The notes beneath the pieces are model-generated. The model searched no databases. It saw only the letters and a program-made list of their open reading frames with translations, and was not told where the DNA came from. 64,000 bases of DNA, from NCBI GenBank assembly GCA_051453625.1, contig JBOZIK010000001.1:73276409-73340408 (forward strand), given 5' to 3'. Position 1 is the first letter of the stretch, and each line of letters opens with the position of its first letter. Made by a program: the position numbers and the translations under genes. The DNA comes from Welwitschia mirabilis. Taxonomy: Eukaryota > Gnetophyta > Gnetopsida > Welwitschiales. Below, one piece after another: positions 10,140 to 23,097 of this stretch.

Positions 10140-11230
10140 TTAGTAATAACATCTTCTATGTTGTTCTGATGATAAATTTTCATTCTTTAAACATTTACAA
10201 TGATATGACTATTATCAATTAGGGTTTTATATGTAACAATCTCATTCCAATTTGTTTTTACTACCTCAAAAGCTTATTTTCATTTGGTATCTAGTTTTTC
10301 AAGGAACTTCCGGAATATTATGGTGTACATAAAACTTTATCACTAAGCTTGAAATTCATTCTTTTTATTTTTTAATCATGGTAATACTTTAATTTATTAT
10401 TCATGATTCATTATTAATTTACCGCATGACACTTCATTTTATCTAACATTTCTACTTTTCATATTCTATTTTAAATTTTATCCTCATTATTGAATTATAA
10501 TATTTATGTTAACTTCCAAAATTTGTATTACATTTCTACTATCAGTAGATATTACTCTCTGTTTATAAGTTGGTACAGAGTGTATCTTAATGAATTCATC
10601 CCTTCTATTATGTATTCTTATAATGCATCATTCAATATCTTATACCATTACTTATTAGAATTTACTATCTTGACTAATATTTACTTAATTCCTTGATTAT
10701 AATTCTCAACTTGACTATTTCTTTATGGATGATAGGGAATTATAAACTTATGAATGACTCATACTAACTTCATTAACTTCTTCATGATTTGGTCGATAAA
10801 CTATTTTTATTAATCACTAATAAGAACTTATACATGATTAAAACATTGTAAAATGTATGCTTTAAAATATTAAATTATAGTTTTGACATCATTAATCTTT
10901 ATTGCTTTTCTTTTCTACCCATTTTATGAGATAGTCAATCCATATAATGATATACTATAAACCATTTGATTTAGGAAAGATTTCTATAAATTTAATGCTT
11001 TAATCATTCAAGGATTTACATTTTATAATTCTACTCATCAGCTTCTCATCTTTCTTTAAAAGTCATCATGATCATTAGCAATGATTATGCTTTTTGATAT
11101 AATCATGAGAATCTTTAAACATAGTTGACTAGTAAAATATATTTTGTAAATGATAATGAGTAGTTTTATCTTTATTAACATGTCTTTTACAATTGTTATC
11201 ATGGATTATTTACAAGATCTTGAATTGTTT
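10140..11230 (-). pseudogene. Athila-like integrase, copy 1
   Basis: Reading from 11230 down, motifs in order are FPKSNGL..YIII..DYLIKWVE (core start, 'VDYVSKWVEA' region), a segment reading LISD, then FIDQIMKKLMKL, HKFIIPYHP and QVENYNQGIK..ILVKIVNSN (the catalytic Glu region, Glu kept), NDAL, and near the C-terminus YYHD..IKRMNFKLSDKVL followed by VVKTNWN. Each matches an integrase block of Athila-type gypsy elements. The zinc-finger cysteines near 11100 appear changed. Stops and at least two frameshifts make it non-functional. Confidence 0.8.
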
Positions 11231-11479
11231 TCACTTAGTAACACATCATCATGTAATTTCATATTTGTAAATTTGATACAAGAAAGGACATACTAAATGT
11301 AATTTTAAATTTTCTTTAAAAGTATTTTCTTATGCTCAGTTAATAAATCTTGTTAAATCCTCAAAGTAGATTGCTAATTGTTAATATTTACATATCAACT
11401 ATTCCTATTATTAGAGTTAATGTAGTCTATGAGTAACTTTTCATAAGTAAACCTATCATGAAAGGTATCTTCCACATGG

Positions 11480-11895
11480 TACTTCGTATATATCTCTAAG
11501 CAAAAAAGGTGATCTACTATTACATTTGCTCTTCCTCTCTTATTAAATATGTTTATGTTAAATTATTACATGAACAACCAACAACATATGATATTCACAT
11601 TATCTATTTAGTTTGTTATGGGGAACATAATACCTGAGTGATCTGTATAAGTTGTGGCTTTGAATTTTACAAGGTAATATCAGAACTTATTAAGTGTTAT
11701 GATAATTTCAAACATTTATTTTTGACTGTTATATAAGTTCATTATGCTATATTCAAAATTTGAAAAATCTAGTAGCTAAAACAATATTTATTTTCAATTT
11801 ATTATCGAAGTACGACACCTATGGCAGTATCATTAGTATCACATATGAAATGAAAGGAATACTTCCAATTTGGTGCACTAATTAGAGGTGTAGTA
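11480..11895 (-). pseudogene. Athila-like RNase H, copy 1
   Basis: APNWKYSFHFICDTNDTAIG at the start (11890-11820) is the N-terminal RNase H block of gypsy elements with its first Asp retained ('CDASDYAVG' in the family). The rest is too decayed to place the remaining catalytic residues. Confidence 0.65.
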
Positions 11896-12039
11896 ATGTC
11901 TTTATCTTTGAAAATACTAAATTATTTTTTAATAGAAGTTACTTTAGATGTATGTCTTATGATTTCCTAGTAACTCATATAAGATTTTTGCAACTTTGGG
12001 GAGAAAAAGCTTAATGAAACATCAATAATATTCTATATG

Positions 12040-12790
12040 ACATAAAAGATACCTATATAATTTGGTAATTATGTAATAACCTATATCTTTTTATGATCTA
12101 TGGTCATATTTAAATCTTAATGATACGTGCCCTAGAATAACTCCATTGTTGCCCATAAGGTAACTTTTTTATATCTTATTTTCAAATTTTTTTCTATGTA
12201 GCATGATAATACCTTATGAAGTTTATTAAAAGTTTGTTCAAAGAAATCACCATAAATTGAGAAATTATCCATTAAAAATTCTATAGTTTCTTTCAAGATG
12301 TTCCAAAAAAAGATATCATGGCTCATTCAAAATGATTGGAACATTACATAACCCAAATGATATTTCTTAGTAATAATAAGTTATAAAGGGTGAGATAAAT
12401 TTGATTTTTAGTGCTATAGTAATTATCTAGAAGATAATAATGCTCATATCAAAAAAAAAATTTTCTTAGAATATGGTCAAAATATGAAATGAAAAAAATT
12501 CCTTTATTAGTGCATTTATTTAGTTTCTTCAAGTTAATGTAGACTCATCATTTATCATGTTCCCTTGGAGCTACTACAATGATACTTATGCACTTACTAT
12601 CTAAACTTGGATACATGATGAATTCCTTTTATAAATTTTGGATATCATCCTAATTATCTTTTGTAATATTGGATTTAAATGTTGTAGGTGTTTCATAATA
12701 TGATTTACATTCTCTTATAAGTAGATTTTATGCATAAGTAAAGCTACCAAAATCAAATTATTTATTATACTAGGAAAATGCTCTCATTTT
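12040..12790 (-). pseudogene. Athila-like reverse transcriptase, copy 1, active site D to N
   Basis: From 12720 down, HLQHLNPILQKIIRMISK and the following residues align with the Athila RT N-terminus, and FGLCNVPIILNEP (about 12363-12320) is the 'PFGLCNAPATFQ' block. The open run 12326-12132 continues it: the motif at 12275-12264 reads LMDN where the family has FMDD, so the second catalytic aspartate is Asn (GAT to AAT), followed by FSIYGDFFEQTFNKLHKVL. The stop that ends this run and several upstream stops confirm a dead gene. Confidence 0.85.
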
Positions 12791-12799
12791 TCCCTTAGA

Positions 12800-14721
12800 T
12801 TTTGAATTCACTTAGACTTGTATTTTATTTTTAAAGTATTACTAGAAGAGTCCTTGAGGTGTATAGAGAATAGCTTCTCTAGTACCCATAGTTGTTTTGT
12901 AAAGTTTTAATTCCTTTACTACTTAATTATAAGTTGAAGGATATCTCTCTATTTTATATTTATGTTTGTCTAAGATAAAATATGTTTCTTCTTCTTTTTA
13001 TCCAATTGAAAGCATCTTCCTATACCTTGGATTTATTTAACTAACTTGTGTTTAGAGAGTCTTCCTCTACCTTGGATTTATTTAACTAGAGTTGGTGTTT
13101 GAATAGGTTTCTTATTTAGATCTAAAAGAGTTCCTAATTTATTTTTAAAAAGAGAAGATTTGTAAACTAGAATTAAATTCTCTTTCTAAAACTTATTAAA
13201 TTTCTTATTTGAACTATATTTAATAGTAATTTCTTTTTTAAATCATTGAGTTCTTAGACTAAATATAAATTCTTTTAATATTATCTCAATATCTAATGTT
13301 ACTTTTGTAAGCGATTTTTGGCTCAATAACTAGGTCTTCTAATGATTATATTCCTTCCCTTATTACAAGTTTAAGATTTCTATAACTCAAGTGTTAAAAG
13401 GTTGAATCTCTATTCTATATTTATTGGTTACTAGATTTCTCTTGAATTTTAACCATGTATAACAATTTATCATATAAGATAATCCATGAAGAAATCATAA
13501 AAATGTCATTCTAACATTATATTTTGTAGTAATCTCTTTTCTTTCACTATCTTAAGTTGTAGTAAATATTTCAAGAATGGTACACTATATTGCTCTTTTT
13601 ATTAATAACAAGTGCTTTAAATGGATCCAAAAATATTAGGTACACTTATCTTAATCTTGAATTTTAATTTAGTCTACTTCCAATGATCTTTATGCATTTG
13701 TTGTTTTGAGATCTATGATTTTCTTGGTAGTGTGTGTCTTGAGATAAAGGAAATGATTAATAGTTTTAAAGTTTTTAAATTTTATCAAAAAAAGACTATT
13801 GTTAAGTATGACAACAAATTCATAATAATTAAACAAAAATAGGTAATAAGCTTAAAAAAAAATAAGAATAATAAAATAAATGAAAGGTAATCAAAAATAA
13901 AAGAGAAAAAAAATTACCATAGGAAAGCAAAGAGACAAGGTGAAGAAAAGAAAAAGCAAATAAAAGTTCAATAATAGGGTTTACAATTTAAAATGAAAAT
14001 AAATTATAAAATATAACTAAATAAAAGTAAAAAAGATATTAAAAAGTAAATATAAAGAAAGGAAAAATTACTTGACAAAAATGAATAATTACTTACAAAA
14101 GAAAATAGTTCAAAAATGTAGATCTTGAGGGAAAAAGAATAGAATACTTAATAAAAAAAAGATTTCAAAATTTAAAATTTAATATGAACTTATTTTAAGA
14201 TTTTAAATCACTAATAATTCTTTAAAACTAACATCAAAAGTGATAATAATGAGAAACTAGCTAAGCTAATCATGATCTACCTATCATATTAATGGAAGTA
14301 TTTGAGTTCAGATTTGAATAACAAAAGCTAGGATTGAGTTAACTGCATGTAACTAATCATTTTTAACTTGATAAATAAAACAACTCAAATAAAACTTAAA
14401 TTTTATGATAAAAAGGAAATAGAAAAGAATAATTAACTTCAACATTCACATGCACCTAAAACAAAAGATGAATAATATCAATTTTACACTGCTCACAGTT
14501 TGTCACCCTCTTAATAATGTATTAAAGTATAGAATATAAATATTTGTAAACTATTATTTAATAAAACAATGAAAGGATTTCTTATCGTAGAATAAAACAT
14601 AGAATAGAGTTTATATAAGAAATCAAATCAACATCCACTAAACTAGTCATATGAATGTAAAGTTAATATAAAATGAAATAAGAACTAGGAAAAACAAAAA
14701 GAAGATTAAGTTGATATAAAA
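12800..14721 (-). other. Athila copy 1 leader/gag region, not readable
   Basis: This is where protease, gag and the 5' leader of copy 1 should lie. I see no convincing gag or protease motif. 13800-14150 is poly(A)-rich low-complexity sequence. 14640-14740 repeats short A-rich words. The region is either replaced or decayed beyond reading. Confidence 0.4.
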
Positions 14722-16123
14722 TGACAAGAACTTATTGAGATAATAAAAGTGCAGAAATAATAACAAATTACACAATCAACATATTAAAATTGCTAGCCTA
14801 TGAATATAAATAAGCAAAGTAATTAATAAAGTTAACAAAGGCTCACTAAAGAACTAACTAAGATGGTCAATTCTCCAATTAATTTATTCTAAGTTGTGTT
14901 TCCAAAATTACTTCTTAGGAATAATCACTTAAAAAAAATAAGTTAAAAACTAACTTTAAAAGTGCAAGGTTATTCTAGTGAAAGAGACTATATTACTTAA
15001 CTAGCTAAATACATAAAGTACAAGATAGGGGTTAAGTAACATAAAAACATTTACAAGTAATGTAGGATAGCATCTATTCCTAGGCACTACTACATCCTTG
15101 TATATTATAAAAAAAGGTATAGAAGAAAGGTAATAAAATACTACTTTCATAAGTAAAATAAAAGTTTACCATGCTTTGTAGTTTCAAAACATAATAGCAT
15201 AAAAATAGTTTTTAAGCATACAGTTTAATTTAATGCTATAAGAATAGATTGTACTAATGACAATGCTTTCCCTCTTCAAGTGGAACTAGGAGATGTGAAG
15301 ATGGTTGCTATTCATTTCTAGAATAGATTGCACTTAAGTTAAAAACTGACTTTAAAAGTGCAACATTATTCTAGCGAAAGAGACTATATTACTTAACTAG
15401 CTAAATACATCAAGCATAAACTAACAGTTAAGTAACATAAAAAAAATGTACAAGTAATACGGGATAGCACCTATTCCTAGGCACTGCCATATCTTTATAT
15501 CTTATAGTAAAACATATAAGAGAAAAGTAACAAAATACTACTTTTATAAGTAAAATAAAAGTTTACCATATTTGCAGTTTTAAAACATAACAGCATAAAA
15601 ACAACTTTTAAGCATATAGTTTAATTTAATGCTATGAGAATATAATGTACTAAGGCAATTCTTTCCTTTTTTAGGTGACACTTGAAGATGTGAAGATGCT
15701 TGTTATTCCTTTCTAGGATATGCTAGGGTTTCTTTTCTGGATCCTTACCTATGGCCCTTCACTTCTCTTTCTTCCTTCTAAAAGCTCCTTATAGTGCCCT
15801 CTTCTTGTCTTTAATACTTGGCCTCTAACGTTTTGTTTGTTTGTTTTTCTTTTTGCCCTTCAAAAATAGCTACATAAGAGTAGTAGTTCCTATTTTCCAT
15901 TCATTCTATTACCTCTTCTTCCACCTCCTTCTCAAGTATTACCTTGTACCTATAAAATATAATAATGGTACATAGACATATATACATGTATATGGTTTAT
16001 ATTAATTTTACTAGTTGCATTAACTAACTAAAATAATAAGCTAAAAGTAAGAAACATGCATCAATTAAATAAGAAAAAAATTCTAAAAATCATTAAATAT
16101 ATACATAAAAGTAAGTTTTATTA
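14722..16123 (-). repeat. 5' LTR of Athila-like copy 1, with 396-bp internal duplication
   Basis: Plus-strand bases TGACAAGAAC (14722) to TTTATTA (16123) align end to end with the LTR of copy 2 (37663-38667). Length is 1402 bp against 1005 bp; the excess of 397 is explained by a 396-bp tandem duplication (14943-15338 and 15339 to about 15734). No matching 3' LTR was found in the window. Confidence 0.82.
14943..15734. repeat. 396-bp tandem duplication inside the LTR
   Basis: Both copies begin TTAAAAACT(A/G)ACTTTAAAAG, 396 bases apart, and share the block CTATTCCTAGGCACT(A/G)CCA-like and the end of the LTR middle region. The copies have themselves diverged, so the duplication is not recent. 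The LTR of copy 2 has a single unit. Confidence 0.85.
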
Positions 16124-18660
16124 GTTTTTTTAAGCTTAAGATTTTGTTAGTCCCTTAATAAAATACATGACACATTCATTTCTTTACTCTATTTTTAAAA
16201 ATAAAGGATTATACTTTAAAAAGACTCTTATTTTTTTAACTTCTTGGCTAATTATGTTGATAATCTTTGTTATTCAATATCCTCCATTAGTTTCCTTTGT
16301 TCTTCTTATAGGGTTAAATCATTCAAATCTATTAATTTAATTTCTTTAGGAGTTAAAACTTCTTAGATTTTTATGCTTTTTCTCCTATCCCTACCTCTAG
16401 AAGGAAACCTCAACATGTTGTTCCTTTTTTCTTTTTGAAACAAGTTGAAATCCTATAATGGATGGTGCAATAAAGGGTATTAGTTTCTCCTATTAATCCT
16501 TTGCTAGAGTGTTTTTCAAAGTAAATAGTATAATTTCCTCTTATATCTCTTGTCTTAAATTTTTCAAAGATCCTAGGAAAAATACCCCTTATCATATTTA
16601 TATTTGTTATAATTCTATCTTATAATAAGTTAAATTGATGTAAAATCTTATGAGGATATTTTAAATAAGCTTAAATATGTTCTCAATTCTTTCATAACTT
16701 TACTTAATTCAATGGTTATGGTATTCATTAATTTTCTTGTCTTATCAATAGACAAACCTAATCTATTCCTATCAAAATTACTTTTTAGCCTTTGTAATTA
16801 TTCATTGCAAGCCTTAAAAATTTATCTAATCTTTAATCACCCTTATAAATTCTTTTGAATTACATTTTATAGTTGTTCTTAGAAGTTATATAATAATTTA
16901 CTCTTCTAGGGACTATTAATTATTTAAATCCAAAGCCTATTCTTTTGCCTAGTTGGGTTTTCATCATTCTATTCTAATTTAATAATTATAAATTTACTTT
17001 TTTTAAGTTTTAAATAATTGACTGTGCTAACTCTAGGAAAATTAGCCTAATATTATTCTTGAGATCATCAAAGGATTATTCTTGAGATCATTAAAGGATT
17101 ATTCCATACAATCATTTAATTTTTAAGTTATCATACTATAACCTTATTTTAATTTTCCCTTCATTTTTTATAGAAAAATTATTAAAGAGCTAATCATTTT
17201 CAAAATGGCTTCCTCCTACTAGGTCTTTTACTATATTTACAAAATTTTTAATTTCTTCTTTAACCTTTTATAATATAAATTTCAAATGTGTATCATCAAT
17301 GTGTTGAATGGGCACTTACATCATGTTAGTTTAATTATCTTTAATTTTTAATCTAAATTAAAAATTTTCCTTCATTAGCTTCAATAGTGATTTGATAAGT
17401 CTCATTAGTATTTATTGCCTTTATCAATTTCTATTTATAATTTTTTACATTTACTTGTATTTTCACATATTTTTCATTATTTTCTTGCAAGTTAGTATAA
17501 ATATTTTTAAAATATTATCTTTTCAAGGGCATAGGCATTTCATTATGAATAATTTGATTATGAATAAATGTAATGAACTTTTACAACTATTTAATATAAT
17601 GTACATAATACATGCTTTGTAGTAATAAAACTAATAATTTTAATTTCTCCTTTAATCCACTTTATGGGGCATTCTTTTCCTCCAAAATTGTTTTCAATTT
17701 AGCTATCCTCCCATAAGATCCTTATAATTTTTCATAGTTATTTTATGGATTTTTAAAAATATCATGCTATAATTTAATATTCTTCTTTTCTTCTACTTGA
17801 GTTTTTTCCACAGAAATTCAATCTCCATGTATAAGTGTGAATTCTAATTTTTTAAAAGTGAAAAATATTCCTTGTGTCTAAGATGAAATTGCATTTCTTC
17901 TCTAAATGAATTTAAAGCATTATAAAAAATATCAAATTTATCTTATTCCAAGTTTTCATAAATGATTTAGATAGGGAAAAATTTTTTCAATATTGTTCCA
18001 CTATGAATTAAGTTGTATGAAGTTCTTCTATTTTTTCTAGGGTTGGTTCAATGCTAAGTAAGGTAAATGAAGTGATAAGTATTTCTTAATCATGATAACC
18101 TTTAAGAATACCTAATTATTTGATTACAAATAATTATTAACATGTTATTTTAATATGTCATTTAGTTGCTTTTGGCTCTATTCTTCTACTACTTAAAATT
18201 CTAGTAATGACTAAAGGAAATCTTAAGTCTATAATTCTTGAAGCTCTTACCTTTCTCATTTTAGTAATGTGTTTTATAATCCAAAGAAAAATTTCTTTAG
18301 AAATGTTTATACTTTTCTATTTTGTTGGATTTTTTATAGCTTGAAACATATATAATCTTGGTAATGTTAAATATTTGCATTTGTTTAATAGAGGCATAAG
18401 ATTAGTTACAATAATTCTAGCAATGGTGAATAATTCAGGCTCTAAATTCTTATTTATTAGAATTATCTTCCACTATAGTTTGCCTTATCATATCCACACT
18501 AAACTTGGTATCATCATTTCTATTAGTCTCCTTTATTGATTTTTCTCCAGTTTGCAAATTTAATATTTTTCGGAGATCTGTTTGAGAAAATGAAATTCTT
18601 GTATTATGTACAAGCATCTCAGGTAGCCTTTCCTTCTCTTTAAAATTCAAAAACTAATTC
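16124..18660 (-). pseudogene. Unrecognised coding-like region upstream of Athila copy 1
   Basis: The minus strand shows protein-like runs with scattered stops: MNFKEKERLPEMLVH to about 18450; KLKTILEEKNAP near 17700; LGLSIDKTRKLMNTITIEL and KVMKELRTYL near 16750; the open run 16595-16410 with RGNYTIYFEKHSSKG followed by LIGETNTLYCTIHYRI; and in a shifted frame RFPSRGRDRR with a Lys/Glu-rich tail near 16250. Composition is hydrophilic and consistent over 2.4 kb, so it is probably one decayed polyprotein or gene. I considered a plant pararetrovirus movement protein because of the IHYR-type strand, but no reverse transcriptase or other diagnostic box was found. The family stays open. Confidence 0.3.
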
Positions 18661-21542
18661 AAAATTATATTCCTCTGGTATTATTAACTAACCAAACCAA
18701 ACTCATTCTATTATTTAGTGTTTAAAGTTTGTGAGGCATGGGTCTATAAGGATTGCTCTAAAATTCAAGGAGGATATGATTACACATTCTAATAAATGAA
18801 TATTTTATCTAAAACAATAAAAAATACACAAAAAATTAAAGAAACTTTTTGGAAATATTTATTAAACTTAAAAGGTACAAATGCATTAATGATCTTAGGT
18901 TACATTGATTAACTCCTAAACTAGTATCTAAAGTGATTAGTTAGTTTTAAGTTAATCCTACCCTTATCCTAAAGCTTAATACATGTTTTATTTTGTTTAA
19001 AGAAACTCTAATTAATATATAAGAATAATAAGTCCTAAAACATGTGTTTTATCAGTAGAGATTGTATTTTATAAAAATAAATGATAGCGCATTTTCAGCT
19101 TCCAAATAGTATTATTTAATTTTTATTAGTTAACCATCTTATCCTACATCCTAGAGGGGGGGAAATTGCATTCTTTAAAATTCAAGAAAACATATCACTA
19201 AGAGTTTTAATTCCTTGAGTAGCCATAAGAATTTCATGAAAATAAAAGTTAGGAAATCATAAAAGATAAGTTGTGGAAAGAAATAAAATGTGAAATTTGA
19301 ACTTACCAATTGCTAATTTTATAAACCCTAAGATGTATGTCTACTAATAAATTCAACTTCATGTTAATAGAATTCCACACTATATTTTTCTATTACTAAC
19401 GTATGAATAAATTATTTAATAAAATATTAATTATGGCAATGATAGGGACCCATGTGTCTAAGACAAGGGGAAGTCAAGAAAGTTAAGGGGACCATTAAGA
19501 ATAGGATTACATTATGGTGGATTAATAGGATTTTTATATTTAATTAATTACCATACTTAGCATCGAGCTATTTAAGAGGGATCATCAATAACTCTCAAGT
19601 TCTTAATGAGATTCCTTAAATAGAAATGTTAAGTTGGCCTTAGGATGGGAGGAGGGGAGGGAAGCACATTTAAGAACTCTTAAGTTCTTGAATGGGATCC
19701 TCTAATACAGTGCTACTTAATTTATATAAAAAGATAAAAATAAGAATTAACAATCTCATAAAAGAACATAAAGTAGAAAGTCGAGAGGGGTCATAAAAAA
19801 TGAAGCATCTTCCTCCTTGAAAAACATAATTATATTAAAAAGTTTGTTTAGGTAAAGTTTAATCTAGAATTTAGACCTTAGATTAATAAATTAATTAATC
19901 TAGTGGTTAATGTTATTAAGTAGTTATTCTATTTCTAATAGTAAGCTTTAGATGATCAAATTATTATGAGATCTAAAAGAGTTACCAAATACATTTAGGT
20001 ATAAATTTTGATATTTGATCTATTTTATAATCTTCATTGACATAAAAAGTTTTTAAATTATTATTACTTTTATGTAGCTAAGTGAAAACTCTAAGAAGTA
20101 GAGAGATTTAAACTGATTTATTATTATTCTGAACTCAAGACTTTATATCAAGTCATGATCAATTAAATATTTCATTAATTAATAACTAAAGAAAAGACAT
20201 GAAAGTTTTTAATAGGTATTTCTTCTCTTTAATTATTGTTTCATTATAAAAACTTGTACTATACCCTAATAAACACTTGCCAAATAAGAGTATTACTATA
20301 AGGTGAAAGAATTAATCATTTTAATTATGAGGTTATCATCTTCATTCTTCTTACCAAATTATCATCTTTATATCTCTTTCTTTAAGTGCTCCTTTATAAT
20401 TATCATGGCTTCTCATTTTACTTATCTTCTAACTTAACATTTCTCTTCCAAACTTCTATTTAGTATAAGAAATATTAGAGAGTACATATTTAAATTTGAT
20501 CTTACTTAAACTAATATGTATATTTAAAGTATCAATCACATTTTTCCTCAGGTAGCTATTAAGAGTACAACTGCAATAGAGTCAACTTATTCCTCATATA
20601 GGTCTGTGGCTAAATTTCTTGGTATCCTATATTCATTCAAAATTGAAAAAGATCAATACGGGTTTCACAATGGAATCATTCCTTCATTATTTATTCCAAT
20701 GATTCATCATCTTACTAATAATTACCTAAGGCTAAGGGTAAAAGAGTTATATTAATTGATAAATCACAAAGATTCAACATATGGTATTGCATTGGGTAGG
20801 TTACCTAGGTAGTTGTAAGAATTAAGAAGAAAATTTTATCAATTACATGGTACAAATCCTGAGATAAGTTTAGTGGTACAAGTTTTAATAAAGATAACAT
20901 TGAGATATCAATGTATAATATGAAATGGTTTGGTAATTTTATTAATGCACATCTCATGAGATATAAATTCTAATCAATACTCTAAGCAAAATGCATTTGC
21001 TACCTTCACCTTTAAGATCCTCTCAAACTAGAAGATCCAATTGGAAACATAAGTTCTTTGGATGTTTTAAAAGTAAAGTTTTTAAATTTTCTTCTATTTC
21101 TTAATTTTTCTTTTAGTTTGGATGAGTGTCTTAGAGTGATTGATGCTAAATTCCATGTAATAATGGTTTACCTAATTAGTTGATAATTTTGATTAACAAA
21201 CTCTTTATTTTATTTTATTAGATTATGTTAGTTTCTTTAAGGTAGATTCTTTATATTTAATCTTTCAAGGCAGTAAGTTTTACAGGAATAATTTTAAGGT
21301 TAATAGGCATTTCTTTCTATTTAAATACAATCTAATGGTCACACATGAATTCATATTTGAGATCCTTGCCTTACATCCCTTCATATAATAGAGTAAACTC
21401 TTGTTAATTATATAAAATGAATAAATACATTATGTTATGGTGTAAGAGTAATGTCTTAGTGATAAGCTGCACCTTAAAAGACACCTAGGATTCAATTTTT
21501 CATTAACAATTTTTGATATCATAACATAATCAAAAATAAGCT
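18661..21542. other. No recognised gene
   Basis: A+T-rich. 19560-19720 has two diverged copies of a short block around AACTCTTAAGTTCTT, which is nearly palindromic. A G-run (AGAGGGGGGG) lies at about 19153. I searched this stretch for the 3' LTR of Athila-like copy 2, which should lie left of 21900, and saw none. Confidence 0.4.
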
Positions 21543-21634
21543 AAGTGCAATCGCTATTAGAGAAGTAAGGACCCACAAGCCAGCTAACCTCTCAGTGGAG
21601 TCCTTATAGCTACTTAGAATAGGACATTGTAGTG
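21543..21634 (+). repeat. Fragment shared with the 2.57-kb repeats
   Basis: AAGTGCAATCGCTATTAG, AAGTAAGGACCCA, CTAACC...TGGAGT and AGGACATTGTAGTG line up in order with about 61586-61735 in the right-hand 2.57-kb repeat, with one deletion. It is a detached piece of that repeat family. Confidence 0.6.
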
Positions 21635-21642
21635 TTTATTTA

Positions 21643-21668
21643 ATATATATATATCAATATATATATAC
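21643..21668. repeat. AT dinucleotide microsatellite
   Basis: Imperfect (AT)n run interrupted by CA. Confidence 0.8.
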
Positions 21669-21899
21669 ACATACTTTTTTCCTTCAAAGAACTTATCATA
21701 TGATGGAATGTTTTATTTAAGTTCTCATAAAAACAACAATGCATAACCTTCTCTTTAAGATTTATCAAGACATCCTCCTAATCCCAAAAGAATTCACATT
21801 TTTTTCATATAATTTGGTAGGTTATATATATATGAAATAATCTTTATATAATTGACGTATTTTATTATTTAGTTATACTTATAAATAGAGTAGGATTAT

Positions 21900-22577
21900 C
21901 TATCTTTTATTTTCTTAAATAATTTAATAAATGTTTATAATCATTGTGAGTTTTTAGTCTTTATCCACTTACTTGATAGGTTAATGTTTTTTTAGGGTCA
22001 TATATCTCAACATCTTCATTTTCTATTAATTCTATTAATTTTTATGGTCTGAGTAAATTTTGTTCATATTTCTATTCTAAATGAATTCTTTTAGGATTAT
22101 AAGCTAGTACTAGATTAATTTCTTTGAAATTAATTTTTCTTATATTACTATCATGGTATATTATTATTTTTTCTTATGTCAATTCTTTTCTAAAAGGTAT
22201 TTCTCTCTTTATTCATTTATAACATTCATAGTTTCTATCTAATCTTATTGAACTTTATCTAAGTTACATTTTAGTTCTTTAGGTAATTTACTAGTTTTAA
22301 TTTTAAATTTAAATGGTGCTATTACTTTTTTTTCTAGAAACTAGTTCATGACATGTGAATCTAGTACTACCTTTTTAAGTTATTCTATAGGACTACATGG
22401 CTTTATTTATTTTTTGACCCAATCTAACTTCTTTGTATTGATAATTTTTATTAATATTTTATTTAGTTTCTTACTAGTTACTTTAGTTTATCCATTGGTC
22501 TGAGGATGATAAGAAGTAAATAACTTATGATAAGTTCCATATTTAAGAAGGTTTTTATAGAAGATCTCATTAGTAAA
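21900..22577 (-). pseudogene. Athila-like integrase, C-terminal half, copy 2 (left of the nested insertion)
   Basis: Reading down from 22577: FTNEIFYKNLLKYG, HKLFTSYHPQTNG, KVTSKKLNKILIKIINT, and further on YHD..IRK.NFKEINLVLAYNP, then EIYDPKKTLTYQVSG and RLKTHND at the end (about 21920). These are consecutive integrase blocks of Athila-type elements. In the catalytic block the residue that is Glu in the family reads Lys. The upstream half of the same integrase is at 33155-33760: the break falls exactly at the 5' LTR start of the inserted element, so the two halves were one gene. Confidence 0.85.
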
Positions 22578-23089
22578 TGATCACATCTCAAATTTTAAAA
22601 GATTTCAAAATTTAATCTTATTTTAATATTGTGAATAATATAGTTAAATTTAATGTCTTATAGGCATAAGAATTTTATCTTGATGTTATTTAGACATTAT
22701 TTTTAATTCTTTTATCTTGATTAAGTTACAATTAAATTCCTCTTTTTTATCATGATAAAAGTAGTGGCATGCTTTTGAAATTATAGCATTTATTTCTTGA
22801 ATTATGGATTTATCAGTAATGATTATATTTGGAATGTAAAAATACTATATATTATGACTAACTTGTCTTCTTTTTGCTTATGTTAAAGAATTTAATTTGT
22901 GTAGGAATTCTCTTAATAATCATTATTTTATAAAATAAGCAGTTACTATTATGATGAATTATTATGTACCTAGTGCCCAGGAAAAGTAATGATAAGGGGT
23001 TATAAAACCCCCACCACCTTTACCTCCTTCATCTCATGATAGTATCTCTTCATATTTTTGAGTCTTCTCATATCTCCACATCCTCATGT

Positions 23090-23097
23090 TATAAATA
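23090..23097 (+). promoter_or_regulatory. TATA-like box in Del/Tekay-like LTR
   Basis: TATAAATA roughly 510 bp into the LTR. The matching position in the 3' LTR (about 31617) reads TATGAAAT, so the box is damaged there. Confidence 0.45.

Larger units (their letters stand above)
10140..16123 (-). mobile_element. Athila-like Ty3/gypsy retrotransposon, copy 1, 3' end missing
   Basis: On the minus strand the order is 5' LTR (16123 to 14722), a long region without recognisable gag, RT (about 12790-12040), RNase H (11895-11480) and integrase (11230-10140), which is the Ty3/gypsy order. The lineage call rests on the RT block matching the Athila-type 'LNP...GIIYPIS' stretch, on PFGLCN-type and FMDDF-type boxes, and on the integrase ending with the 'VNGQRLK'-like tail. 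Stops occur every few dozen codons. It shares its LTR with copy 2 (37663-38667). No 3' LTR was found to the left. Confidence 0.82.

Noticed and set aside
16410-16595. Endogenous pararetrovirus movement protein
   Set aside because: Only a vague likeness of one strand (TIHYRI). No RT, protease or coat-protein box of that virus family was found nearby, so I leave the region unnamed.
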